Origin: Ciborinia camelliae
Taxonomy: Eukaryota > Ascomycota > Leotiomycetes > Helotiales > Sclerotiniaceae
Direction: 5' to 3'
Assembly (NCBI GenBank): GCA_025890175.1
Contig: JANPYM010000003.1
Location: 1,213,795 to 1,277,794, forward strand
DNA length: 64,000 nt
Shown here: in pieces, positions 1-11,538 of the stretch
How the letters are laid out: every line of letters starts with the position of its first letter
How positions within the stretch are numbered: the stretch's first letter is position 1
Made by a program: the position numbers and the translations under genes
The notes under the pieces: model-generated
The model's database searches: none
What the model was told of the DNA's origin: nothing
What the model saw: only the letters and a program-made list of their open reading frames with translations

Positions 1-261
1 CAGGCATACCATCATAATCAAAATTATCTTGTAGCATTTCGGTCATTAAGGTATCAGGGAAGGTTTGATCGGCCTACACACGGGATTAGAATATTGCATA
101 ATGAAAATGGGCTAAGAGATCTCGGGAGATCAAAGGCGTCGTACCTGCGAGGCTGACAAGGTCCTATCCATCGACCCGAGGTTGCCTGCATGATGATACA
201 TGGCGGCAGCAGGGTCCAGAATCGAGTTATTCATATTCATCGACGAATCACCCTCAGTCAT
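1..261 (-). CDS. 5' end of an unidentified protein-coding gene (partial)
   Basis: On the minus strand an ATG at 261 opens a 117-nt exon (145-261) ending in a good GT donor (GTACGA). An intron of 71 nt (74-144), with a TTCTAATC branch-like site and a GTGTGTAG acceptor, leads to a second exon (1-73) in the same frame that runs off the window edge. The visible 63 or so residues are rich in Met, Asn and Asp and contain MNMNNSILDPAAAMYHHAG and, after the junction, ADQTFPDTLMTEMLQDNFD. This composition is common at the disordered N-termini of fungal regulators, but no domain is visible and I do not recognise the family. The exon/intron structure and the stop-free join are the support. The 5' side faces a 1.6-kb gene-free spacer that separates it from the divergent RAD50. 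Confidence 0.6.
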
Positions 262-1850
262 ACCAAATAGCCGCAAATAGGAAACCTATAAGATATCTTG
301 TGGGCGCAAGGAGGAGTAATGGGGAGGAGAGTATTCGCATTCAAGTTCGAAGAAGATATTGGATGGATGGATGGATGGGATGTATCGCAGAAATGTGGTG
401 CTGAGGGATTTAGCTTAGAAAGCATTTTTTTTTCGGACGGGAATTTTAATGAGAGGGGAAAGAAAAAGCAAAAAATTGAAAATTGAAAATTGAAAATAAT
501 CGGAATTGGATTGGATTGGATGTAATACCTAGTAGATAGTACCTACCTACTGTATCTATATCTGCGCCTATACCTAGGTACCTATTAGGTTTTAGGTATG
601 ATTATTCTTCTGATGACGAAATAATGCGATAAGATGGGGGAGACATGGGAATGTGTGAAAATGTGATGTTTTTATTAAAGCTTGAGAAAGGTGGGTAGGG
701 AGACTTTGGTAGGTACTAGGTAGGTATGTATCGTCACTCATTGTTATGTTTTGTTATGTTATCATGGTATAGGTACTCCGTAAAGAAGGCCAGAGTTTAA
801 TAAATTCATGTGTGGGGGGGCGTTATTGTAGGTAGGACATTAAATTCATTGCCTAGATAGGTATTCTTTATATTAAATATATATTAAATTGTAATTTTTT
901 ATATCATATAAATCGTAGATATCTAGGTACCTACTTTCATGCCTACCTACCTACCTACTAGTATTGCTATCGCCATCTACCTACCTGATACCTATCTCTA
1001 TGCTTCAGTTTAGATAGATAATTATTCTCTTATTTTCTTACGATGGGTAGAATTTTGAGACCTGGTGGGGTGCATGAGATGGAGATTTGTAGTATGTACT
1101 GTATATAGGTACCGGTATACTGCGTAATTAAGAACAACTCAATATTCCTTTAAAAGCTCTTTGAAAAAGCTATATATGTTTAATGATAATAAAAGGATTA
1201 TTCTATCTATCTATTTATCTAGATACCGGTACCTGAATAGGAATGATATCTGATATCTGATATCTCTTCACATTTGATTAATTGATATGATTTGCCACGG
1301 CGGGGAATATCCAATGCACTGACCTGACCATACCATATCATATCCTTACCCGAACTGATGAATCGAACCGAACCGCCAGCATTGGAAACTGCGGGCTGCA
1401 TAGAAGAGCACGTGAATACGTGGGCAAACGCGTTTCAATCTATCTCGTGTTTGATACCTCTAGCTACAACTTTTTACTCAAATCTCTTCATCCACAACTC
1501 ATCCATCCACCATCTTGTCAACTTCATTTTCTCTTCTAGAGCAAAGCGAAAAAGCCTCCACGGCAGTGGCCCAGCGGAGCGTCACATATTCTTATTTTTC
1601 AAGGGTGATTTATGTAACTAGAACACCCAACAATCCAAATACTCATACGATACTCATATTTACTCCAATACAAAACGGTCGCAGATGATAAGGTAGCATT
1701 GTTCCATTATCATCAACTTTGTACCTCTTACATCGGTTCGTGACACTAACATAAACCCTTCACGCCATAGACATTCTGGTTGCGACCATCAACTCCCTTC
1801 TACAATCACCGGCACTCGACAGGCTGTGGTAGTCCCCTAAAGTAAACACG
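262..1850. other. Gene-free spacer between divergent genes
   Basis: No supportable gene. The stretch is AT-rich and full of short TACC/GGTA runs and palindromes such as TACCTAGGTA (571-580) and TAGGTACCTA near 920. It must hold the promoters of the partial gene (leftward) and RAD50 (rightward). Short ORFs here use non-ATG starts or are random-looking. Confidence 0.6.
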
Positions 1851-4800
1851 ATGTCGAAAATAGAAAAGATGAGAATATGCGGGTTAGTAAAATCGCCGTT
1901 GACCATGTATTGGGTCAGTTGAGCTTACCAGTTTCCGTTCTTATAGGGTGCGGTCCTTTGATCACAAGGGTTGGGAGACGATCGCTTTCAACACCCCTCT
2001 AACACTCATTGTCGGATTCAATGGTTCGGGTAAGACTGTATGTATTGGCTTGCCGATTAACTCTAGGGTTTAACTAAATTTTATACAGACCATTATCGAA
2101 TGCTTGAAATATGCGACCACTGGCGTACAACCACCGAATAGCAAAGTTGGGGGGGCTTTCATTCATGATCCTAAAGTACGTTGTTCATCGATCCCGATAC
2201 TTTGGTTATATATGGTACTTACTTAAACTAGCTCTGCGGCGAGAAGGAAGTATTGGCACAAGTCAAGCTTTCATTCCAAAGTACGACAGGAGCGAGAATG
2301 GTCATTACCAGGAGTTTGCAGCTCACAGTTACGAAGACAACGAGAAAGGTGAAGACCTTAGATGCCGCATTGATGGTCAACAATGGCGGCGAAAGAACTG
2401 CCGTGTCTCACAAAGTTGGAGAAATGGATAAGATAATGCAAGGAGCTTTAGGTGTTTCTGAAGCTGTTTTGGACAATGTCATCTTCTGTCACCAAGATGA
2501 TTCGCTATGGCCAATGAGCGAGCCTTCAGTCCTCAAGAAGAAGTTTGATGACATATTTGAAGCAACAAGATATACGAAAGCTGTCGATAGCCTCAAATCT
2601 TTGAAAAAGGATTATGCTCAGCAGATCAAAAGTATGATGGCGGAAGAGTCTATCGCTAAGGATAACAAGGATAAAGGAGAAAAAACCAAGAGCCGCTGCG
2701 AAGAACTTTCAAATCAAATTGAGAAATTATCCGAAGAGGCTCTAAAAGACAAAGCCAACATGGAAGCAGTCCGAGAGGTGGTTGAAGCAAAACAGAGAAA
2801 GGCGGGAGAAGTTTGGGACTTGGTTCAAAAGCTGAGGACCAATAAAGAACGAGTTCGATTCAGTGAGGAAAATCTCGAATCGCTCCAAAAGAGAATTAAG
2901 CCACTCTCTGAATCAGATGAATGGCTTAGATCAACATTAGACCAATACGCGGATCGAATACTCGAAATGGAACGACAAGATGAGCAATTTCAGAAACAAT
3001 ATCAAGATCAGCAGCAGAAGATGTCGGCAAATACCAGCGAGCTTGGTAAAAAGCAAGCAGAGTTAGGTCGGCAACAAGCCTTGAAACAAGCCTACGAAGG
3101 AGAGCTCGAATCTCGAGTTCAGCTGGTCAAGAGTTCTGCATCTAAGCATTCTATTCGAGGTTACGATGATGACATCAATGAGTCTCGAGTAAATGAGTTT
3201 ATAGAGAGAATCAAAAAGCTCTCTCGTGACAAGGAGCGTGACTTAGAGCGGATCAAGGCAACCACCAATGACGAATTGAAAAGCGTCCAGTCCACATTGA
3301 CCGAGCTGCAGAACCACTACGCAATACGTGTTCAAGAAAAGGTCACGGCCAAACAGACAATTTCCACCAACGACAGGAAGGTGGGTCCTAAACAAACAGA
3401 ACTCGGTTTCATTCAGTTCGATGAAGGTGATAAGACCGGTCTTGAGTCCTCTCACAAAGAGACTAAAGATCTTTTGGAGAAGCTCAGAACTCAATTTGAC
3501 AGTGCAGGCTGGGACAATCGCATCAGCACTAGCAATTCACGTTTGCGGGAACTCGAAGATGAAGAGAAATCCTTAAGAAAAGAAGCTTTTGAGATCAACA
3601 AACGCTCAAACGATCGCGCGCAACTTGATTTTGTCACGGGAGAATTGAAGAAGACAAAGGGCAAACTAGACACCATGAAGGCTACCCACGGCGCAAAGCT
3701 TGATTCAATTCTTGGTTCAGACTGGCAAATCGATACCCTTGGTAAGGATTTCCAACGTGCACTAGATAGGGAGAAAGATGAAGTTTCGGATGCAGCAAAC
3801 GAGCAAGAAGCTGCAAAAAAGTCATTCTCCGAAGCAGTTTTCCGATTCAATGCACTCCGCGATGACCTTAAAGCCAAGAAAGATCAATTGAAGGCTTGTG
3901 AGAACGCCGTAGTCAATTCTTTGAGGGACGAAGATGGCAAACCATTAGTTAGCGTCGAAGAATATCCCAGGGAACTGAATCAGCTGGAAGAGGAACGCGA
4001 TGAGATCCGAAATAGTATCGACGGCTTCAAGCACAAGATCGAATATTTCACTCAATGTCTCACCACTATTCAGACGAAAGACATGTGCAAACTTTGCGAG
4101 AGGCAGTTTGCAGAAGAAGGGCATCGCTCAGCCGCAATGAAGAAGATTCAGAAACTTCTCAAGAAAGATGCTCGAGAAACTTTGCAGGGACAGTTGGAGA
4201 TCTATAATGAACAAATTAAGACTGCGAAAGCAGCTCAATCACAGTATGACATATATCAATCTCTCGGCGACAAAATCACAAACGTCGAGCGAGACCTCAA
4301 GAAGGCGGAGGATGAAAAGATAAGACTTCTCGAAGAAGTAGAGCGCCATGATAGTATTGTCGAACGCAAGAACGCTAGACAGCGAGATGTCGAGTCTCTT
4401 TCACCTATCATTTCCTCCATTATTAGGTATAACAGTGATATTACGGACCATGAGGCAAAGATCGATAGTTTATCCTCGCAGCAAAGTATTGCTGGAATCA
4501 TCATGACTGCTGACGAAATTCAAGAACGTCAGACAACTTGTAGTGAAAGTATGCGCGAGGCCAGAGAACAATTGACCAAGATTTCATCTGAAAAGGATGC
4601 AGCCAAAGACAAGATAAACGATATGGAGCGTGATCTGTCTCGCAAATCACAAAGACTTCGGGACGTTATTCACGGATTGGCAAAGAAACAAGCGTTGCGA
4701 AAGGAGATCGATGAGCTTCTCGATAGTAATGTACAGCAACGTGAAGCCATGAATTGTGCCGACACCGAGCTGGAAACGTTAAAACCAAAAATTGACACTG

Positions 4801-6029
4801 CAAAGGCCAAATACGAAGATATCCAACAGCAAGGACATGCAAAGGAAAGAGAAGTTCGATCTCAAAAGGAAAAATTAGCAGACACCGTCCGTCAATTCCT
4901 GCAGCACGAAAAAAATATTAATGGATACGTTGATAATAGTGGCCCCGAAAAGCTCTCTGCTTGCGAAAGAGCAATCCAATCCATCCAACAGGATCAAAAG
5001 CGTATTAGTGAGGAAATGAATGGGATTACTACCGAGTTGAATGCTCTTCGAGCTAAAAAGAGTGATTCCGACCGGCTGAAGACAAATATCAGTGACAACA
5101 TCCTATATCGCGAAGAGTTAGCTAAACTGGAGGTGTATAAGAAACAAACGGTTGACTTAGAAGCACAAAATGTGGAGGGAAATTTCCAGACCTTAACAAA
5201 GGAGGCCGAAAAGACGGAAGAAAGCTTCTACGAACATCGCCGCCTATATCAGCAGAAGACAGCTGTCCTCACGGAAAAGGACCAAAATTTGCAACAATAC
5301 TTAGTCGATTGGGATCTTAATTACAAGAACGCTCGAACGGAGTACCGCACAGCCATGATTAAAGTTAAGACGACGAAGGCTGCTATCGAAGATCTAGGCA
5401 AGATGATTACAGCTATGGACAAAGCAATTGTGAAATTCCACAGTGTGAAGATGGAGGAAATCAACCGGATTGCTGGTGAACTTTGGCAGACCACCTACCA
5501 AGGTACGGACGTCGATACGATCATGATTCGTTCCGAAAAAGATGAGGGTGAGACTGCAGCTGGCAACAAGAAGACGAATTATAAGTATCGAGTTGTGATG
5601 GTCAAGCAAGATGTCGAGATGGATATGCGGGGTCGTTGTAGTGCTGGTCAGAAGGTTCTTGCTTGTATCATTATTCGTTTGGCGCTAGCCGAGTGCTTCG
5701 GTATTAATTGTGGTGTAAGTATCATCCCCTTTACTCATGTTTCATATATAATAGCTAACATCATTTCAAAGCTCATTGCACTTGATGAACCTACCACGAA
5801 TCTAGACCAAGACAACATCAAGGCCCTCGCGGAATCTCTTCACGGCATTATCAAATCCCGTCAACAGCAAGCTAACTTCCAACTAATTATCATTACTCAT
5901 GACGAAGAGTTCTTGAAGGTTATGCAGTGCTCTGATTTCTGTGATGATTTCTATTCGGTTAGTAGAGATCAGGAGCAGAATAGTAAGATTGAGAAGGTTC
6001 CGATCTCGCATGTTATGGAGGGTAATTGA
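1851..6029 (+). CDS. RAD50: DNA repair protein Rad50 (MRN/MRX complex ATPase)
   Basis: Rad50 is the SMC-like ATPase that works with Mre11 and Nbs1/Xrs2 in the nucleus to tether and process double-strand breaks and telomere ends. Exons 1851-1882, 1947-2037, 2089-2175, 2232-5714 and 5772-6029 join to 1316 aa, close to the usual length of about 1310. The Walker A motif GFNGSGKT is at residues 34-41 and is cut just after its last Thr by intron 2. Very long coiled coils flank a zinc hook CKLC at about 688-691. The ABC signature SAGQK starts near 1207, and Walker [13 protein letters not shown] begins at 1232. The start was chosen because [15 protein letters not shown] matches the family N-terminus, which needs three small 5' exons. 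The last intron (5715-5771, 57 nt) is stop-free and a multiple of three, so an intron-blind reading runs through it. It converges with the small ORF and regulator downstream. Confidence 0.97.
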
Positions 6030-7371
6030 GTGGTATTTTTTCGTACGAGGGACGGAAGTTCAACTTGTATTTATATTTGATATCTGAGAAGAATGTTTGT
6101 AACCATATGGATGGGATGGTCTCTTTCGGAGTTAGGGCAGATATGAAGTGAGCCTTCTGCATATAGCTTGTTGGAGCGTTAGCTGGGGTACAAATACCTA
6201 GTACCTTTAATGATAAATGAGATATGTGAGATGATTATAATCGACTTCTTCCAGGCTTGTAATCTCTGATACATCGAGTACATATACAGACGTTATCCCA
6301 ATTTCCCCCTTTTCTCTTTTGCACTGGTTCTACTTGTTAAGGTAGCAAGAAAATATATCACCGCCCCTTTTCCCCCCAAAATCTTCATCCTCCCGAACCT
6401 ACCCCCTCATCTCATTCCTTTTCTATACAGGACAGCAAGAAGTCAAGTTAAAAATTTAGGTCACCCATATAAATGCGGGTTGGTGAAATAGGTAGGCAGT
6501 GCTTCAGATGTGGATGATGATGACATAGGGGGATAGGAGGAAATGACACCTACATATTCGGGAATGAATGAATGAATAAATAAATGAGGTTATGATTTGA
6601 AAAAGATGCGAAAAAAGAGACGACAAAAAGAAAGGGCATATTGAAAGTGTTTTTTTATACATGCCTTGTATCTATTTATGTATTCACAAGATCTTGAGAT
6701 TGTTGTGGAGGAGAGGGGGTAGGACAATAGTGTCAACAGTCTGTCGGTTGTTAATTGGAGTGGTGGTGTGGAGGAGGGGGAGGAAAGGGGAGAGAAGGGG
6801 AGAGAAGGGGAGGGTAGGAAAGGGTGGGAAGGGTGAGAAGTAAAAGAAATGGGGGTTTTCATAATCACAATCACAATCCATCTGATATTGGAAAGAGAGA
6901 TAATTAGGTAGGTACCTAATAATAGCTAGATTCAAATTCCCAAATTTTAAAATTGTAAAAATTGATACCCTAGAATAATATCACAAACTGAACTCCATCC
7001 ATACTGATCCATCCGTCTAATTTCCCATTGAATCCAACCATATTCGCTGCAATAATGTGTTTTTTTTTTCGTTTCTTTCGAGGGTGGTTTTGTTTTTTTG
7101 GTTTCTTCTGGTCAGTCAATTGTAAAATCCAGTATCCAAATCCCGGAAATCTTAACGCCTAGCTAGAGCTGTAAAAACCCCATCCCTTCAATCAAGGAAC
7201 TTCAAAAAAAAGCAAAACAAAACACAATCCTCAATAACACCATGCAATGCAGTCCAAGACTCCAATCTGGGGACTGCTTCCTTCCAAACCGGGTTTCCTG
7301 CAGTTTCCACAACCGTCAATCTCAACTACGGGAAGAGGTATCTCCATCTACCCTTGGGATTGGTGGCACGT
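6030..7371. other. 3' spacer after RAD50
   Basis: AT-rich spacer with no supportable gene. It holds a G-rich purine tract (6768-6840), poly-T and poly-A runs, and a TTAGGTAGGTACCTAA palindromic stretch around 6904. The short ORFs on both strands across the purine tract are low-complexity shadows. Confidence 0.55.
6768..6840 (+). repeat. G-rich polypurine tract (G-quadruplex-like)
   Basis: Nearly pure purine strand with runs of five, four, four and four Gs spaced by 6-nt AGGAAA/AGAGAA spacers, followed by further GGG runs. The unit GGGGAGAGAA is tandemly repeated. The spacing fits a G-quadruplex or triplex-forming mirror repeat in the 3' spacer of RAD50. Confidence 0.65.
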
Positions 7372-7578
7372 TCAACGGATCGTGGGCTTATTCGCTTGCT
7401 TGTGTGTGTTCCGATTTGGATCTTGTCGCCGCGCTCTGGACTGTGGTGGTGCGTGAGATTTGACTCGAAGAGATTTGGACTTCTTGCTGTCGAGCTTGCG
7501 TGAGCGTTGATCAACAATATCGAAGTTTGTCTCCTCGAGAAGAGCGATGAGCTTCTCGCCACTTAGATTGAACCTCAT
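7372..7578 (-). CDS. Possible small protein (68 aa), unidentified
   Basis: A minus-strand ORF from the ATG at 7578 gives 68 aa beginning MRFNLSGEKLIALLEETNF and ending in a very basic Arg/Lys/Gln-rich tail. Its start is amphipathic and looks protein-like, and its base composition is less AT-rich than the flanks, but I recognise no family. The frame stays open upstream of the ATG for at least 30 codons without another ATG, so a 5' exon could exist near 7600-7900. It lies between the 3' ends of RAD50 and of the Zn2Cys6 regulator gene. It may equally be a transcribed UTR or a chance ORF. Confidence 0.3.
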   Translation of the reverse strand: MRFNLSGEKLIALLEETNFDIVDQRSRKLDSKKSKSLRVKSHAPPQSRARRQDPNRNTHKQANKPTIR

Positions 7579-8315
7579 GATTGCGGGAGAGTGTGGTGTG
7601 ACTTTGGCTTTGAAACTTTGGGTAGTTTTGGGGGGCCAAGAAACGATTTTGTGGGTTAATTTGGACAATTGTTTGGAGATCTGGGGGGTTTTTTTTGGAA
7701 ATTCGTGGATTTGACTTTTGGTACGTGTGATTTTGGTTTGATTTGATTGTATTTTTGAGTATAGATGATGTTATAGATGACGAGAGAAAAAAAGAGGAGA
7801 GTAGGGTGGGAACATTCTTGGGAACTTATACTTCCTCGAGTAATGTTGTTCACAACCTCAACTCTACAAAACAATCACATAATAGAATACCATGGCCTTC
7901 AAAACAATAACGAGGACAAAGATAACCAGCCTGGAAGGTTTGAGACTGATCCACTTGGCTGACAAAAGTTGATTTTCTTTATATTTGTTGTATCAAACTC
8001 AGGGGAACGTGTTTCAAGTGATTTTTGTCTCCCGATGTCTGGATTTGGAAGCGAATAGAGGCAACAAGTGCCACTGCCAACAATGCGAGAATAATAACTG
8101 AAAGATATGAAAATAGCTTTCGAAAGATGAACAATGGCATTCATGGGAAGAGTACTGATACACCGACCAAATATGTCTGAGTAATTAACCTTCAGACTTG
8201 AAAAAGTTCCAAAATCTCTGAGATTCCATCTCGGTTGGAAAATCCATGATTCTGACTTGCAGTTGGTCCATTAGGATGGAAAGAGAAAGATCATGCATAA
8301 ATACTTCAAATGTAC
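7579..8315. other. Spacer, nothing recognised
   Basis: AT-rich sequence with poly-purine and poly-pyrimidine runs and no ORF that I can support. It contains the presumed 3' UTR of the Zn2Cys6 regulator gene to its right. Confidence 0.5.
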
Positions 8316-10898
8316 CTACAACATCCCATCCATTGCCCCCAATCCATCAATATCCCATTCTCCACCTAAATCCATCCAGAAACTTTGCTCATGGAATCCA
8401 TCCCACAGATTCCCTTCGAATTCCCCTAACGCAGGCAAAACATCCTGACTCAGCTGTGTATTTACCACTCCATCCAACCCAGCATCTATTTGCGTCAGCG
8501 TGCCTCCCTCACTAACATACTCATTTGCCGCCCCGCCACTCCCACCTTCCGGCGCATTTCTATCAACCCTAAATCCATCCCCCAATGTCGCGGGCCCACC
8601 TCCACCCCTATATGCCGCAACCATCTGATCATTCCAACCCTTCACCAACCTAATCTTCCGCGCAAACTTGTCAAAACAATCTGTCCACCCTTCTCCTACC
8701 CGTCTCCCATTACTATCCACCTCTGCATCTTTTCCCCATTCTCCATCTTCGGTGGTAATGTTTATATCCACGAATTTTGCTCTATCATTCTTATCTGCTA
8801 GTTCTTCCAACACACATGAAAGATCGCAGACTTCACGCACGAAATCGAGGGTCCAGGTGGGTAGAAGTGGGTTTTGGTAGAAGGAGAGGCGCGCAAGAAT
8901 CATGAGGGCGTAGGCGAGGAGGGTCCAGGGGATGATGGGTTGGCTTAGATAGGTTGAGGGTGGAAGTGAGAGAATTAGGTTGAGGAAAGAACGTGTGTGA
9001 TGGAGACAGGTGTAGAGGGATTGGAGCTGAGAAGGGTGGAGGGGTGGCGGGTGGACTGTCCAGGCTGCCGAGGTGGGTTTAGGCGGCAGTTTAGTAGTTA
9101 TGGGGGTCCAGCCATTAGTTAGTGCGACTTCGTAGAGACGGATAGTAGAAATATGGTGGTGAAGTTGGAGGATAACTAATTATAGTCATTAGTCATTTCA
9201 TCACAAGAAATGTACAGATAGAAGCACAAGTTAAGAGGAGAAGAAATGAAACACATACCATTATCTTCCCAAGCAGCAGGAACTCCCTTCTTCAAAGCAT
9301 CGAGTTCCGTCTGAAATAAGCCCAATTTTAACGCAGTTGGAACTTGAATTTCATTATCACTTTGAACAACTAGAACGGTTTGACCAATTTTCTCTCCGAG
9401 ATGAGATATTTTTACCAGCTCAACCAGTAAGAGATCAGTAGGATGTTCTGGTTTCTTCTCTATAACACGAATACATTCATCAAGATGTATCGAATAGTTC
9501 ATAGCATCTATGCGCTGAAACCCCGTTGCAGCCCTAACTATTGGTTAGAGAGTATGCGTTGAGATAGATGTAATCAGCTTACAAGGAGGTCAAATAGAAC
9601 AATCCGGCCAAGGCTCTTCTCTGCTCCATACTCCTCCTTGAGAAATCTCCCGACGTGGCTCTACTATGGCCAAATGGATATCTGAATCTATCCGGCGATG
9701 GTGGTTTGTTCAAACCCAAATCACCAGCAAGTCCCATTGCAAGGCCAAGGAGATTGTTCAGATGGGGATGTCCTAAACAATGATAATGATACCTAATCAC
9801 CGAACTTAATTAGTACATTTGCTCCGCTAGTTTGGCGTGCTTTTCCCGATATATGCAGATAGCGACAGTCTAACTCGTCCTGGCATACCCTAGAGCCCCT
9901 GCTACCTAAGACAACAAGTCACCTGAATGGAGAATCCAAAACACATTTCCTGATTATCAAATCCGATCAAAAAAGAGGGAAGGGGGGGAGAAGGGGGGGT
10001 AGACAACTCACCACCCACAAAACACCAAAATCGTCTGCATCAACTCCAATGTCTTCTCCCTCTTCACCATAATCCTCTCCGTCAAATCCCTCACCAATGA
10101 CGTCTCATAAATCGTCTGTCTCGGCAAATTATAATAACTTGCCGCCATCAAAACCGCCCTCCCCAAAACCGGCTTCCCCATCACCCATTCTTTCCCCGTT
10201 AACCCTCCCGTTTCAATGACCACAAACGGGAATCTCGCCGTCATTTCCTTCTGATACAATTTAATCAACCTTTCGATTTCTGCATCATTGGGTTCGAGAT
10301 CAGAGTTGGCGTGGGCAAGGAGACAGGCATTGGTACTTTTTTCGTAGACGGACTGGCGTTTACTTGGTTCGAGAGGCTTGGGGATGGAATGAGGAACATT
10401 TTGATAGGGGATTGTATTTGAAGGTTCTAATTCAGGGAGAGGTGGTGATCTGAGGAGGACATTGTCATTGGTGACAAGTTGGGAGGATCCCGGTGTTGTA
10501 TCTTGGGAATTGGCGCCATTTTGTTGTTGAAGGAGTGAGACAATACCATCAAGTTTCTCTTCTAATTGGGCAACTCGACTAAATTTATTGCATTAGACTC
10601 AACGATGATAAGTTGCTTTCTGGAATGCATAATCCATACGTAGTTTTTTGAGGTTTGCGAACCCTAGCAGATGGAGTTTGCGTCGCGCAATCTTTCTTTA
10701 AACGATGGCATCTATTAGCATCAGCATTAGCAACTCAACCCAATACAATGGTAAACCAGTGAATTGGGTATACAACCTTTCGCATTTCGTAGTTAATCCA
10801 CCCGGTCGTGGTACACATTTGGCTTTTGCCAATGCACAAGTCCTGCATGCCCTGGAGCTCAGATGACTTTTGCCTATATGATTGGTTGTCGACGACAT
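8316..10898 (-). CDS. Zn2Cys6 fungal-type transcription factor
   Basis: Six exons, in transcript order 10898-10777, 10711-10640, 10578-10012, 9792-9583, 9533-9259 and 9175-8316, join to 701 aa. A canonical binuclear zinc cluster (C-x2-C-x6-C-x10-C-x2-C-x6-C) lies near residues 18-49, starting CRTCALAKAKC. Intron 1 splits it just before the fifth Cys, a common intron place in this family. A coiled-coil linker (VAQLEEKLDGIVSLLQQQ) follows at about 65-85. The middle homology region of fungal-specific factors is seen in GWYHYHCLGHPHLNNLLGLA and FYLTSLAATGFQRIDAMNY. The C-terminus is Gly/Asp-rich and acidic, as in activation domains. Intron 3 is 219 nt, long for this locus, and might hide an alternative junction. 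The protein is nuclear by family knowledge; its target genes cannot be read from context. The neighbouring genes are housekeeping, so there is no cluster to assign it to. Confidence 0.9.
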
Positions 10899-11538
10899 CA
10901 CGTATTGCTAAATTTGCTTTTGTGCATCAAAAATACTATGATTCTCGATATGAGCGGAAAGGAATGCGTGTTCTCAACCCGTCGCCGTTGGGATTTTCCT
11001 TTTGAAGGTTGAAGGTTGTGGGGTGAGACGGGACCGGAGCAAACTTACCTTTCCGTTCCGTCCACATAACATATCTTATACCCCTACACCGTACCAGACC
11101 ATCCATTGAGTAATTGGGACAGAAAATACTGAAAAACAACTTACATAGGTATTATAATTTGAAAGATCACCACTAGAATAGTAATGCGATAAAAACAAAA
11201 TCTTGAATTGATTCAGTCTATCTACAAGCTGCATTAAAATTTTCGATGCTCGACGAAAAGCAAGAGCAGAGGGTATGCAAGTTCGGTCATGTAAAAAAAT
11301 TCATAAACGCCTGGTCCCGCCATCCTCCTCCAGGTGCCCCTCGAAGCGAACATCCCCATGATTCTCATACTCGATGTATAAAGGCGAAGTATGTGAGGTA
11401 GCTCTGAGAGGAGAACATTATTAAGCCAAACGGCATAACGCTATTCAGAATTGGACTAGCTCATATGAATCATAAAAGTCAAGGTAAGCCCATATGGATG
11501 CCGGGTAAGTTTTTAAAGTCGTATGGAGCAGAATGAAA
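10899..11538. other. Promoter region of the Zn2Cys6 gene and 3' region of CK2 alpha
   Basis: Tandem minus-strand spacer with no supportable gene. It should contain the regulator's promoter near 10900-11150 and the CK2 alpha 3' UTR near 11300-11538. Confidence 0.5.
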
